Positions 40,101-49,439 are shown, numbered from the stretch's first letter. The stretch: DNA of 64,000 nucleotides from Bartonella sp. M0283 (GCF_016100455.1 NZ_JACFSK010000002.1:13321-77320), one strand, 5' to 3'. Notes: generated by a model from the letters alone, not told the origin. Made by a program: numbers and translations.

Positions 40101-41303
40101 ATGGCAAGTTCAGCCGAACAGATGAGAGCGTGGCAAGGTCCGGCACTTTTGAGTTACGGTTATCGGCCATTTTTTCTGTTCGCTAGTATCTGGGCTGTAT
40201 TCAGCCTGTTTATCTGGATTTTCCTTTTTTCCGGCAAAGATGTTCTGGCAATCGGGATCGACCCGTTTTCCTGGCATGCCCACAGCTTTCTCTTCGGTTA
40301 TTTATGGGCTGTCATTGCCGGTTTTTTAATGACGGCCGTTCCCAATTGGACCGGACGATTGCCCATTGTCGGCTGGCCGCTTTTGGGCCTCGTATCCATA
40401 TGGCTTATCGGGCGCATTGCCATGGTGCTTTCATCCGATTTGCCAGCGACTGTAACAGTCGGTCTTGATTTGCTGTTTCCGCTACTTTTCACCATCGCAA
40501 TCGGGCGCGAAATTATATATGGAAAAAATTGGCGCAATCTCAAAGTGCTTATTCTGCTTGTTCTGCTTTTCTGTGCCAATCTGATTTTCGATTGTGAAGC
40601 TTTCAATGGCGTTTATGCTGCCGACGGCTATGGTGCACGTCTTGCTCTTGCCATTGCGGTTTTCCTCATTGCCATTATTGGTGGGCGAATTGTGCCAAGC
40701 TTTACGCGTAATTGGCTTGCCAAACGCGGGAACACAAAACTACCGGCTCCACACGGGCGCGTTGACCAGACCATCATGGTTTTTACGGCTATTTGCCTCG
40801 TTCTGTGGATTCTCTTTCCCGACACAAAATTGACCGCCCTATTGTGCGGCCTTTGTGGCATTGCCAATCTTTACCGGCTTCAACGTTGGCGTGGTTTGGC
40901 AACTTTGAAAGAACCGCTGGTTTTTGTACTTCATGTCGGCTTTTTGTTTATTCCATTAGGGTTTATCGCTTTGGCGCTCGGTACATTCGGAATTATTCCG
41001 GGAGGGCGCGCACCTGTACAGCATTTATGGATGGCCGGTGGCATCGGTATGATGACAATGGCCGTTATGACGCGCGCAAGTCTTGGTCACGCCGGTCGGC
41101 CACTTACAGTTTCCTGGCCGGTCGTACTGGTTTACCTTGCGCTGTTTCTATCGGTCTGGCTGCGGCTTTTTGCCGGCATTGCCAATAACAATCTGCCAAC
41201 GCTTCACCTTGCCGGAACTTTATGGATTCTGGCTTTTTTGGGTTTCGTTGTGCTTTACTGGAATATCCTCACCAAACCACGCAAACCACGCGTTCCGAAT
41301 TGA
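40101..41303 (+). CDS. nnrS: NnrS-family membrane protein
   Basis: A 400-residue, about 12-helix haem- and copper-containing inner-membrane protein that protects metabolism from nitric oxide. It has YGYRPFFLFASIWAVFSL near the start, and the conserved His residues of HAHSFLFGYLWAVIAGFLMTAVPNW and HLWMAGGIGMMTMAVMTRASLGHAGR. No denitrification or NO-regulator gene is near. The start lies 12 bp after the pntB terminator with a GAGGAAC site. Confidence 0.92.
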   Translation: MASSAEQMRAWQGPALLSYGYRPFFLFASIWAVFSLFIWIFLFSGKDVLAIGIDPFSWHAHSFLFGYLWAVIAGFLMTAVPNWTGRLPIVGWPLLGLVSIWLIGRIAMVLSSDLPATVTVGLDLLFPLLFTIAIGREIIYGKNWRNLKVLILLVLLFCANLIFDCEAFNGVYAADGYGARLALAIAVFLIAIIGGRIVPSFTRNWLAKRGNTKLPAPHGRVDQTIMVFTAICLVLWILFPDTKLTALLCGLCGIANLYRLQRWRGLATLKEPLVFVLHVGFLFIPLGFIALALGTFGIIPGGRAPVQHLWMAGGIGMMTMAVMTRASLGHAGRPLTVSWPVVLVYLALFLSVWLRLFAGIANNNLPTLHLAGTLWILAFLGFVVLYWNILTKPRKPRVPN

Positions 41304-42104
41304 AGGTCATTATCGGGATAAGCAAAACGCAATTTCCCTTTAAAGGGTTTGCCTGATTGAACTTCAAAAGCTTTCACAGCCAAAATAACGGTCTGTCTCT
41401 ATTTTTGGCTCCGAAATGCGAAGAGACGGGTTCCTATAGATATTTCATAAAACGATTATGTAGGGCTTCTTCTCGCCGTGATTTTCGTGAGCGCGCTTGT
41501 TGAAGAATGCCTTTTCGTTTGAGTCATGTTGACGGAATTTCTGTTTTTCCGGTTCTTAAACCGCCGCGTAAGTCTACTTTAAAAACCGCAGTAGCAGCTA
41601 TAACCTCTCAGCGTGATAAACTTGTGGCGTGAAGAACAACACTTATTCTCGAACGCCCCCCGTTGTTCGCTTTTTCTTCCTTCTTGGCCTTTTTCATTCC
41701 AACGAGAATTTGAAACTATGGGAACCTCGGCTGCACAAATCATCGAAAGTAAAGCGACCAAACGGGAAAAATGCAGGTCTTTGATGTTGCGTGTCGTTGA
41801 TAAAGAGAAGTCCGTCTTGTTGGCCAAGGCACATGAGAAATTCAGAGAGTGGATGACGGGTTATGCCTTTCCGTTTCCCCTTTTCGATGGTTGTTATCCG
41901 GCAACGTCACGCATCAAGGGCTTTAAAAATCACAATAGCATAGTCCCTTTCGACGAGAGACGTTGTCTGATGCAAAAAACAAACACTTGGCTTCACATTT
42001 GGCAAAAAATCGACTTTCTTGTTTGCCAAATACAAAGCCTTATCCAATGGTGGTTATAACTGTATTTTTATCGTTTATCAGCGGCGGTGTTTTAAAACTC
42101 CCGA
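41304..42104. other. 800-bp spacer between nnrS and the SAF-domain oxidoreductase gene
   Basis: No gene is supported. A frame starting at ATG 41719 (113 codons, to 42059) shows a charged start and hydrophobic aromatic end but only a weak ribosome-binding site and no family resemblance; an opposing 82-codon frame is equally unsupported. It might be decayed coding DNA. Confidence 0.4.
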
Positions 42105-43421
42105 TCAGCCGTAAATGAGTTTGTCCTGTTTTTTACGTAAGCGTGCAATCCACTGGTCTTCATTGATTGCAACATTTTTTGCAGTAATCAATTCATTCTT
42201 CTTGATCGGTGCAGTAACTGTTGCCCCTTCAAGCAGACCACAGGGAATTGCCTCGTGCTTGCGCGCATCCTCGACTGTCATATTCCATGCGCGATAGGTA
42301 TAAAGTCCGATAAAATCGAGCTTGTCACCAGGTTTCAAATCTTTTTTGGCAACAGCACACACTTCCGCAACCGGCCGATCGAGTGGGACCATATCGGCCT
42401 TTCCGTAGAGCATGACGCGTGCGCAGGTGAGCGGCACTTCCATAGCTGTGAGATGATAAGGACGATGGAATGTAAAATAAGGTCCTTCACCAATTTTCAG
42501 GTCTTCCATACGTTCCCAAACGCGCGGATGGCGCATTTCTGCAACCACAAAAACCCCCGGTGAAACGCCCCGCCCGATCGAATAGTCGACAACACCGGCT
42601 TTTGACAAAACGCCACCATCTTTTTCAGGAATGAGCACCTTATTTAACCGGTCGATATCGGCTTTTGGTCCATGCATTCCGGGGCAATCGGGAACAAGGC
42701 CGGTTGCGTTGGCAATGGCCGTCATTTCGACCATGGTTTTTGAACCATCAATGAATTCGACAAGCATACGCACATTCATATTGCGTTTTTGTGCCTCTTC
42801 TTCATAATGATCGGGAATTGCATCAAAATCGAGCGGGTTGTTTTTGCCTTTTCCGGCAGCAACAACATTATGCCCGAGTGCCGAAACAAATTCGATCAGT
42901 TCCATGCAGGAAGATGGCTCGTCACCGGCACCAAGTGTGTAGATAAGCCCGCGTTTTTCGGCCTCATGCTTAAGATAGGGACCAATTGTGACATCCGCTT
43001 CGACATTCATCATAACAACGTGCTTGTTATTTTGCAGCGTTTTATAGCCGATTTCCGCGCCTGCCTCGGGATAACCTGTCGCATCGACGATAACATCGAC
43101 GAGCTCGTTTTTTAGCAACATATCAAGATCGTCGGTGGCGGCAATTTTTCCATCTTCAATTGCTGCTGTCATTTCCGACGCGTTGGAAACTTCTTTTGCA
43201 TGTCCCGTTTCGTCATAGGCAATTTTTGCCGCATCAAGTACCCGTTCAGGTGTCCTTGTCGAAACCGCTGCAACCTCGATACCATCCATATGGGCGACGC
43301 CTGTTAAAAGGTCGGTCCCCATTTCCCCGCAACCGACAAGCCCTATGCGGATAGGCTTACCACTATCTTCGCGTTTTTTAAGGTCGCGGGCCAAACCGAT
43401 AAGGGCTACATTGCTTGTCAT
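42105..43421 (-). CDS. NAD(P)-binding oxidoreductase with C-terminal SAF domain
   Basis: A 438-residue protein. The N-terminal Rossmann fold (IRIGLVGCGEMGTDLLTGVAH, about residues 23-43) resembles homoserine dehydrogenase, with VDATGYPEAGAEIGYKTL and a central dimer domain. The C-terminal part (about 345-425; RPVAEVCAVAKKDLKPGDKLD) is a SAF domain as in sialic-acid synthase and altronate dehydratase. Such fusions occur in sugar-acid or branched-sugar catabolism clusters, but no other cluster gene is present here. Substrate unknown. It lies 160 bp from a 7-bp microsatellite in its upstream region. Confidence 0.82.
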   Translation of the reverse strand: MTSNVALIGLARDLKKREDSGKPIRIGLVGCGEMGTDLLTGVAHMDGIEVAAVSTRTPERVLDAAKIAYDETGHAKEVSNASEMTAAIEDGKIAATDDLDMLLKNELVDVIVDATGYPEAGAEIGYKTLQNNKHVVMMNVEADVTIGPYLKHEAEKRGLIYTLGAGDEPSSCMELIEFVSALGHNVVAAGKGKNNPLDFDAIPDHYEEEAQKRNMNVRMLVEFIDGSKTMVEMTAIANATGLVPDCPGMHGPKADIDRLNKVLIPEKDGGVLSKAGVVDYSIGRGVSPGVFVVAEMRHPRVWERMEDLKIGEGPYFTFHRPYHLTAMEVPLTCARVMLYGKADMVPLDRPVAEVCAVAKKDLKPGDKLDFIGLYTYRAWNMTVEDARKHEAIPCGLLEGATVTAPIKKNELITAKNVAINEDQWIARLRKKQDKLIYG

Positions 43422-43790
43422 TTCAAAAAATTCTCCGGTAAAAAACGATCATCCATCAACCCGACAAAATATTTCTATCATCGGGTTTTGCCACTCGTTC
43501 AGCGCATAATCTTTTCTTCAAAGGTCTAATAACAACGCTAAAGAATTGCAAGGCTCGTCATTGATTGACAATAAAGAACCGAGAGCAGAGAGCAGAGAGC
43601 AGAGAGCAGAGAGCAGAGAGCAGAGAGCAGAGAGCAGAGAGCAGAGAGCAGAATAACAAAACTCAACGTTTTCTAAACAAAAATTTGCGTGAAAATTATT
43701 TGCCCTGTATAAGCAGCTTGAATTCATGAACCAAGCGGTCTTTCGCCAATCAGAGGCGACCGCAAAAAATATTGATAAGGAAAAACACTC
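43422..43790. promoter_or_regulatory. divergent spacer carrying a 7-bp microsatellite
   Basis: This 369-bp region separates the SAF-domain gene (leftward) and the MaoC gene (rightward). It must hold both promoters and includes ten copies of AGAGCAG, so repeat length could affect promoter spacing. Confidence 0.5.
43582..43651. repeat. 7-bp tandem repeat (AGAGCAG)10
   Basis: Ten perfect copies of AGAGCAG, flanked by non-repeated sequence on both sides. The perfect identity suggests recent expansion. Seven is not divisible by three and no real gene crosses it. Confidence 0.97.
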
Positions 43791-44264
43791 ATGCCCGGCA
43801 AAGTGACTGTTGACGATATTCCCGCTTCAATCGGCAAAGAAGTAGGCGTTTCGAACTGGCGTACTGTCACACAGGAAATGATTAACCAGTTTGCCGATGC
43901 AACCGATGACCATCAATGGATTCATGTTGACGAAAAACGTGCCAAAGAAACGCCCTTTGGCGGCACAATTGCCCATGGTTTTCTAACCCTTTCACTGCTA
44001 TCGACATTGGCTTATGAGGCCCTCCCCGAGCTTGAGGGAACAACAATGGGTATCAATTACGGTTTTGACAAAGTGCGTTTGATGAGCCCCGTCAAAAGCG
44101 GTGCAAAAGTTCGCGCCCATTTTGTTTTAAGCGATGCCGAAATTCGCCCGTCGGGCAGAATTGTTTTTCATTACGGTGTCACTCTTGAAATCGAAAATGT
44201 GAAAAAGCCGGCATTGACTGCCGACTGGATTACAATCGCCATGGTTCCGCCAAAGGCTTCGTAA
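43791..44264 (+). CDS. MaoC-family (R)-hydratase
   Basis: A 157-residue hot-dog-fold protein, probably an (R)-specific enoyl-CoA hydratase. The catalytic Asp and His lie in ADATDDHQWIHVD, followed by GGTIAHGFLTLSLLS, both hallmarks of MaoC/PhaJ proteins. Substrate chain length cannot be read. It follows an AAGGAAAA ribosome-binding site. No PHA genes are near. Confidence 0.92.
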   Translation: MPGKVTVDDIPASIGKEVGVSNWRTVTQEMINQFADATDDHQWIHVDEKRAKETPFGGTIAHGFLTLSLLSTLAYEALPELEGTTMGINYGFDKVRLMSPVKSGAKVRAHFVLSDAEIRPSGRIVFHYGVTLEIENVKKPALTADWITIAMVPPKAS

Positions 44265-44269
44265 TTCTT

Positions 44270-44362
44270 GCGCAGTGCATATTTTGTCACATTGAGCGGC
44301 ACATATTTGTAATTTTGACCAGCTCAGATTTGTAACTTTAAGCAGCGCATATCTGGCAGACC
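44270..44362. repeat. degenerate ~21-26-bp tandem repeat, four copies
   Basis: Four adjacent degenerate copies follow the pattern GC(A/G)G(C/T)(A/G)CATATTTGT(A/C)A(C/T)(A/T)TTGA. Copy 2 has CACATATTTGTAATTTTGA, copy 3 CTCAGATTTGTAACTTTAA, and copies 1 and 4 are more diverged. It starts just after the MaoC stop. Confidence 0.6.
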
Positions 44363-45048
44363 TGTTTTTATTTGAATGGGGCATTTCTTTTTCCCGTAAA
44401 AGAAAAGTAACGAGGCCCCTTCCGGCAACAGTGCTTTTACTGCCTTGCAAAATTCAAGCACTTCTGTCTCAACATGTTAAAATGGCTTTCCGTATTGCAA
44501 TATCATTGACAAAAAAGGGTTTGATCAATCCGGTGACAGCGGGCATTTGCCAATATTTTCTTCTCCTTTTAGCGGCTTTTCTTGCTGATTTAGCCCTTTT
44601 CCGCTTCAACTCTATTGGACCGGATATAGTGTGGGCGGATCTATTGCTGCCGGATAAATTTTTAACAAAGGCGATTATTTTTCAACGATTCATTCCTCGA
44701 ACCAAAACTGTAGAAGCGAGTCGGTTTTCATTCTATTCATTCTAGATCTGGTCAGCCCCGTTACAATTTTTATTTAAATATCTGCTATGGGGAGAATTAT
44801 TAGAGCAATGACGACAATTTTAACGTCATTTTCGCGTTGTTTTGCCGGTTTTTATCGAAAAACGTGAATAGAAAAATAAAAAGACAGCTATTTTTTTAAA
44901 AAACACAGCTTTTGGAAAACCAATATAGACAAGCGAACTGTTTTTATGGTATTGGCACCACAATCATTTAAAACCTTGTCTGAAAAGGCTTGGTCGTTTT
45001 GGGGTATTCCCATTTAACAGAGACAGTAAAAACAAAGCAGGATTAAAC
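44363..45048. other. spacer between the MaoC gene and rpsU
   Basis: About 690 bp. A 104-codon frame (44431-44745) with a hydrophobic middle has no ribosome-binding site that I trust. The last ~150 bp should contain the rpsU promoter. Confidence 0.45.
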
Positions 45049-45276
45049 GTGCAAGTACTCGTTCGCGATAATAATGTTGACCAGGCGCTCCGTGCGCTCA
45101 AAAAGAAAATGCAACGTGAAGGCATCTTCCGTGAAATGAAGATGCGCGGCCATTATGAAAAGCCGTCGGAAAAGCGTGCCCGTGAAAAGGCCGAGGCTGT
45201 TCGGCGTGCTCGTAAGTTGGCACGTAAGCGTGCACAACGTGAAGGTTTGGTGAGCGGGCGCGGTTCTGCTCATTGA
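45049..45276 (+). CDS. rpsU: 30S ribosomal protein S21
   Basis: A 75-residue basic protein of the small ribosomal subunit that helps in translation initiation. The start [19 protein letters not shown] and the central [20 protein letters not shown] are diagnostic. It uses a GTG start at 45049 with CAGGA seven bases upstream. It is alone, as usual in Hyphomicrobiales, and is followed by a terminator. Confidence 0.96.
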   Translation: MQVLVRDNNVDQALRALKKKMQREGIFREMKMRGHYEKPSEKRAREKAEAVRRARKLARKRAQREGLVSGRGSAH

Positions 45277-45387
45277 TATTCGGAATTTTGCTGAAATTTT
45301 TTGCCAGATTTGTAGAGTTTACTCTCGTATGGTTTAATTTATTTCGGGAAAGACCAATTTATGCGAAACTGAATTTCGCCTGACTTC

Positions 45388-45421
45388 AAGTGGAGATGCG
45401 CCGTGCATTTCCACTTTTTTG
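45388..45421 (+). terminator. rho-independent terminator after rpsU
   Basis: AAGTGGAGATGC pairs with GCATTTCCACTT (one G-T wobble) around GCCGT, followed by a T run. Confidence 0.85.
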
Positions 45422-45488
45422 TTGTATCTAAGTCGTCAGACATGACGCATTTGACCCCGTGGAATTGTCTGTATCAGGATCGTGCCCG

Positions 45489-46298
45489 ATGAAAAAATTG
45501 AAACTATCAGCAGTCTTTCTTTTTGCGGCTATCGCCTTGGCCGGTTGTACGTCTTCCAGCGGTGTTCTTGATCCTGAAGATGTTGCCCAGGGCTCGCATG
45601 AGAATATCTCTTCTCTGACAGCCGTTATTAAAGCCAATCCACGCGACCCTGACGGTTACAATGTGCGCGGCTCGGCTTATGGGCGCGCAGGTCGAAACAA
45701 AGAAGCCATTGCCGATTTTACGTCCGCTATAGCGCTCGACTCCAATTTCTATAAAGCCTATGCCAATCGTGCTTTGATTTATCGCAATACGGGAAATATG
45801 TCGGCTGCTATTGCCGATTATAACCGTGCTTTGGCAATCAACCCGAATTATGATGTTGCTTTGATCGGACGCGGCAATGTCTATCGTTTGAGTGGCAAGC
45901 TTGATCTTGCCTATAATGATTTCAACAGTGCCATTCAGGCCGGCACAACCGATGGACGTGCATGGCATAACCGCGCACTTATCGAACAGGCACGCGGTGA
46001 CCAGCAACAGGCCATTGCCGATTTCGGTGCAGCCATGTCGCGTCAACCCAATGCGCCTGCCCCTTATAATGGACGTGGCCTCTCCTACGCAGCACTTGGC
46101 GACTGGGATAATGCTTTTGATGATTTCAACGCTGCCATACGATTGGATGGCAGTAATGCTGAAAGCTGGTCAAATCAGGCAATGGTTTATGAACATCGTG
46201 GCGACAAGAAAAAAGCTTATGCTTCCTATACAAAAGCCGTCAGTCTTGACCCGAGTTTCAAACCGGCAAGAGAAGGCCAAAGCCGTACCCGCGGCTAA
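45489..46298 (+). CDS. TPR-repeat lipoprotein (NlpI-like)
   Basis: A 269-residue envelope protein. The signal peptide ends in the lipobox LAGC (about residues 18-21), so the mature protein is lipid-anchored. About six to seven TPR repeats follow, with typical cores such as YNVRGSAYGRAGRNKEAIADF and YKAYANRALIYRNTGNMSAAIADY. NlpI-type proteins scaffold peptidoglycan hydrolases and proteases; the same role here is inferred. I chose the ATG at 45489 because it gives a clean signal peptide; the frame extends 10 codons upstream. Confidence 0.88.
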   Translation: MKKLKLSAVFLFAAIALAGCTSSSGVLDPEDVAQGSHENISSLTAVIKANPRDPDGYNVRGSAYGRAGRNKEAIADFTSAIALDSNFYKAYANRALIYRNTGNMSAAIADYNRALAINPNYDVALIGRGNVYRLSGKLDLAYNDFNSAIQAGTTDGRAWHNRALIEQARGDQQQAIADFGAAMSRQPNAPAPYNGRGLSYAALGDWDNAFDDFNAAIRLDGSNAESWSNQAMVYEHRGDKKKAYASYTKAVSLDPSFKPAREGQSRTRG

Positions 46299-46319
46299 TC
46301 ATCGCCCGCGTCTTATATC

Positions 46320-46373
46320 GAATAGACCTGTGGTTACATAAAATTCGAATAGGACTGTGGTTACATAAAATTC
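46320..46373. repeat. 27-bp direct repeat, two copies
   Basis: Copies at 46320-46346 and 46347-46373 share GAATAG, then TGTGGTTACATAAAATTC, differing at two positions. They lie in the short 3' region of the TPR lipoprotein gene, before its terminator. Confidence 0.92.
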
Positions 46374-46390
46374 GCAAGTTTTAAAAAACC

Positions 46391-46430
46391 GAAAGCCCGA
46401 ACAGGATTTGTTGCGGGCTTTCGTTTTTAT
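46391..46430. terminator. bidirectional terminator between the TPR lipoprotein and baeRF genes
   Basis: A perfect 9-bp stem GAAAGCCCG / CGGGCTTTC with a 14-nt loop. A T run follows on the plus strand, and an A run precedes it so that it also works for the leftward gene. Confidence 0.87.
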
Positions 46431-46504
46431 TTATTGCCAAAATTTTCGCTTTTTTAAACGATGCCATCCGTTTTTGTGAGTGGCATCAACAAAACGAAAC
46501 TTTC

Positions 46505-47593
46505 CTACATTCTGAAACGGAAAATTGCTGCAAGCGATTGGTAATTGGGAATATCACTCTTGCGAACGGCAAGTACATGACCGCCATTGGCAAGAACACG
46601 GCTTGCAATCTCGTCGACCACATTATAAGTATCCGGCCCCTCTTTGCCGAAACTGACGGCTCCAGTTGTTTCATCAACAGTCCCGTGAACCATTTCGTCC
46701 ATATCGGCAAGCAATGTATCGATCTGACCGATCGTAGCTGCGCGGGCTGCAAGCGCAATATCTGTTGTGGTACGCCCTTCGGCCGTCAGATGCTCGAACC
46801 GCGAGCGAATATCGGCCACTTGCCGTTCATAATAACGGTCAAGAACAGGGCGAGCGAGATCCCCGATTTCTGTCGGATTTGCCCGATCAAGTCCGGCATT
46901 GACAATTTCTCCGATAAGGTTGTTGCCGCCATAGACCGAACGGAACGCATTGATCATTGCTTCATTTCCGCCAATAATCAAGGGAATATCCGGTCTTGTC
47001 AGATAACGACGCAAAGCTGAATCGATCAGACGGCAATATTGGGTCAACCGCACTGCACTATTGGAACTGATTCTCTCATTACTGGTGCCGACAGCGCTAT
47101 TGATATCCTTGGGCATATCCGGCACTTTGACTTCGAATGGCTCGATATCACTTGCAATTTCGATAAGTCTTACTTTCGATTCTGAAATAGCCACCACATG
47201 AGCCGTATGGGCAAATGTAATCGAACGAAGAAGCGGGCTCAACATGAACCGGTCTGCAATTTCAACAAATGATTTCAAACGGTTGGCAAGCCGGAATGTC
47301 CAGATACGATCAGGGGTGGCCAGAACCGCGAGACTGCGTGCCTGTTTCAACCAGAACTCTTCATAATCGGAAAGTCCTGTCAGAAGCGTTTCCAAATTTG
47401 CCAGACGCCGTTTATCTGTAAGGGATTGGGATTGTGCCAATGCCTCCTTCACTTGATTGGCATACTCAATTTTACTGGCACCAATTTCGGATGTAATCGG
47501 TGTTGTCGGCAAGTATATTGATACACATGCATCGGCGCGCACCTCTCGTAATTTATTAAAATCCGTCATTGATGGAATATCGACATGCTGCAT
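46505..47593 (-). CDS. baeRF-like protein (bacterial archaeo-eukaryotic release factor family)
   Basis: A 362-residue soluble protein. The layout fits the bacterial aeRF-1-like families: an N-terminal domain with VSIYLPTTP and EYANQVKEAL, a middle segment (HVVAISESKVRLIEI) of the RNase-H-like fold, and a C-terminal eL30-like domain ending GGHVLAVRKSDIPNYQSLAAIFRF. These proteins are proposed to act on stalled ribosomes or in rRNA-linked stress. I assign it by pattern, not by search. No partner gene is adjacent. Confidence 0.72.
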   Translation of the reverse strand: MQHVDIPSMTDFNKLREVRADACVSIYLPTTPITSEIGASKIEYANQVKEALAQSQSLTDKRRLANLETLLTGLSDYEEFWLKQARSLAVLATPDRIWTFRLANRLKSFVEIADRFMLSPLLRSITFAHTAHVVAISESKVRLIEIASDIEPFEVKVPDMPKDINSAVGTSNERISSNSAVRLTQYCRLIDSALRRYLTRPDIPLIIGGNEAMINAFRSVYGGNNLIGEIVNAGLDRANPTEIGDLARPVLDRYYERQVADIRSRFEHLTAEGRTTTDIALAARAATIGQIDTLLADMDEMVHGTVDETTGAVSFGKEGPDTYNVVDEIASRVLANGGHVLAVRKSDIPNYQSLAAIFRFRM

Positions 47594-47989
47594 TGAGAAT
47601 TCCCTTTCCTCTTTTGTTTACTCATTATTGATATGGGAACTCGACATGTCCAAAAACAAGACAATCAAGACTTTAATTTTACTTTTATTTGAAAATTACG
47701 ATACTTTTCCGCATAAAATGTCTGTTCAATACGGAATTGGACGGTAGAATTCACTTGATGAAGCTTTTTTAAAGCAGCCTCTTATTTTGAATAAGTTCAA
47801 TTTTCGCGCCGCAAAAACGGTTCAGAATTTTCAAAAAGAAAAACGGAATTTTTTGAACCCTGCTTTTTTAAAGCCGGTCTTGCCTGCCCACATGTTTATC
47901 AAGAGGCGGTCTAATCCGACCTTTTGACTGCGCACCAGTTTACCTCGCCTCTCATAATGTTGCAGAAAGGCCAAGTGTTGAGAAAAAGG
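47594..47989. other. spacer between the baeRF and gshA genes
   Basis: About 400 bp containing the promoter of the baeRF-like gene and the 3' region of gshA. No gene or clear terminator is seen. Confidence 0.45.
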
Positions 47990-49363
47990 CTAATAGGCGT
48001 ATTCTAAGAAAACCGGATCGACAGACCCACCCCAAACCGAATGGAATTTCGATAATAGCCGTTCTGAATCACATTTTCCTGTCATTGCAACTTCGAAAAG
48101 CGGATCCAGAAAACGCGTTTCATCATCCCCATCGACGTTGACTTTTTTCCGGTTGGCAAGGCCTTTACGCGAAATATCCAGAGCCTGGCGGGCAAGCTCC
48201 AGAATGGTCGTATTCCGGAAAGGCGTCTTCAGTCCTTTGACCGGAACAAGATTGCGCATAGCAAGAACTTCTTCATAGCCCCAATCTTTTGTCATCTCAT
48301 AGGCGCTATCAAGTGCTTCCTTGTCATAGAGGAGTCCTACCCAGAAAGCCGGCAATGCACAAATACGACGCCATGGACCGCCATCGGCACCACGCATTTC
48401 CAGAAAACGTTTGAGCCGCACTTCGGGAAACAATGTTGAAAGGTGATTGATCCAGTCGCCCATATTGGCGCGGTAATCGTCAACTTTTCCCTTTAGAGCA
48501 CCGTCCATGAATTGGCGGAATGTTATGTCGGTGCAATCATGGTAATGCCCGTCGCGGACAATGAAATACATCGGAACATCAAGTGCCCATCTTGCGTAAT
48601 CGGCAAAACCGAAATTTTCATTGAATACAAAGGGAAGAACACCCGAACGCCGGTTATCGGTGTCGCGCCATATTTCGGAACGCCATGACATAAAACCGTT
48701 GGGTTTTTCTTCCGTGAAGGGGGAAGTTGCAAAAAGCGCGGTGGCGATGGACTGCAATTTCATCGAAACCTGCATTTTGCGGCGCATATCGGTTTCCGAC
48801 GAAAAGTCGAGATTGACCTGAATTGTGCAGGTGCGATACATCATATCAAGACCGTGCTTGCCCACTTTGGGCATATAGTTGGTCATAATATGGTAGCGCG
48901 ATTTCGGCATTTGCGGCGTTTCATCAAGACGCCATTTGGGGCTGCCACCAAGGCCTAAAAAACCGATACCGAGAGGGGCGGCAATTTCCTTGACCTGCGC
49001 AAGATGGGCATTCACCTCACGGCAAGTCTGATGAATTGTTTTGAGTGGCGCGCCTGAAAGTTCAAATTGTCCGCCCGGCTCCAGTGAAATGGCGCCCGCC
49101 CCTGTTGGCTCAAGCAAACCGATAATTTTTCCTTCATCCAATATCGGTTCCCACCCGAGCATCGCTTGCATTCCCTCAAGCAGTGCACGAATACTTCTTT
49201 TCCCTTCATAAGGAACAGGGCGGTTACCCTCGACAAAAAATGGAAATTTTTCGTGTTCGGTGCCGATTCGCCATTTGTCAGGTTCTTTCGAGCCCGCAGC
49301 AAGATAATTTACCAGATCTTCAAAACCGTTGATTGTTGTTTCATCTTCAATATCGCGCGCCAT
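47990..49363 (-). CDS. gshA: glutamate--cysteine ligase (plant/alphaproteobacterial type)
   Basis: A 457-residue ATP-dependent enzyme for the first step of glutathione synthesis. It shows the class 2 signatures WRIGTEHEKFPF, EPGGQFELSGAPL, GLGGSPKWRLDETPQMPKSRY and MYRTCTIQVNLDFSSE. This class is shared by plants and alphaproteobacteria and is regulated by redox in plants. The downstream gene for glutathione synthetase is not here. rsmE lies 76 bp upstream in the same direction and they are probably one unit. Confidence 0.94.
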   Translation of the reverse strand: MARDIEDETTINGFEDLVNYLAAGSKEPDKWRIGTEHEKFPFFVEGNRPVPYEGKRSIRALLEGMQAMLGWEPILDEGKIIGLLEPTGAGAISLEPGGQFELSGAPLKTIHQTCREVNAHLAQVKEIAAPLGIGFLGLGGSPKWRLDETPQMPKSRYHIMTNYMPKVGKHGLDMMYRTCTIQVNLDFSSETDMRRKMQVSMKLQSIATALFATSPFTEEKPNGFMSWRSEIWRDTDNRRSGVLPFVFNENFGFADYARWALDVPMYFIVRDGHYHDCTDITFRQFMDGALKGKVDDYRANMGDWINHLSTLFPEVRLKRFLEMRGADGGPWRRICALPAFWVGLLYDKEALDSAYEMTKDWGYEEVLAMRNLVPVKGLKTPFRNTTILELARQALDISRKGLANRKKVNVDGDDETRFLDPLFEVAMTGKCDSERLLSKFHSVWGGSVDPVFLEYAY

Positions 49364-49439
49364 AACTCACAATTTCCAATTTGTCTTGATTTTACTCATC
49401 ATTGAACTGTTTTCATTGCTCTTTCAAGTACCGCCTGCC

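Noticed and set aside
41613..42059. 148-codon open frame in the spacer after nnrS
   Set aside because: GTG start inside a region with weak ribosome-binding sites, no recognisable family, low-complexity aromatic end, and an equally long frame on the other strand.
43582..43651. Possible CRISPR array
   Set aside because: Units of 7 bp without spacers are microsatellites; the same holds for the 8-bp array at the window start.
43518..43727. 69-codon minus-strand frame with Leu-Ser-Ala-Leu-Cys repeats
   Set aside because: It is only the translation of the 7-bp microsatellite and has no start signals.
44431..44745. 104-codon open frame upstream of rpsU
   Set aside because: No credible ribosome-binding site and no family features; the hydrophobic middle could arise from AT-rich DNA.
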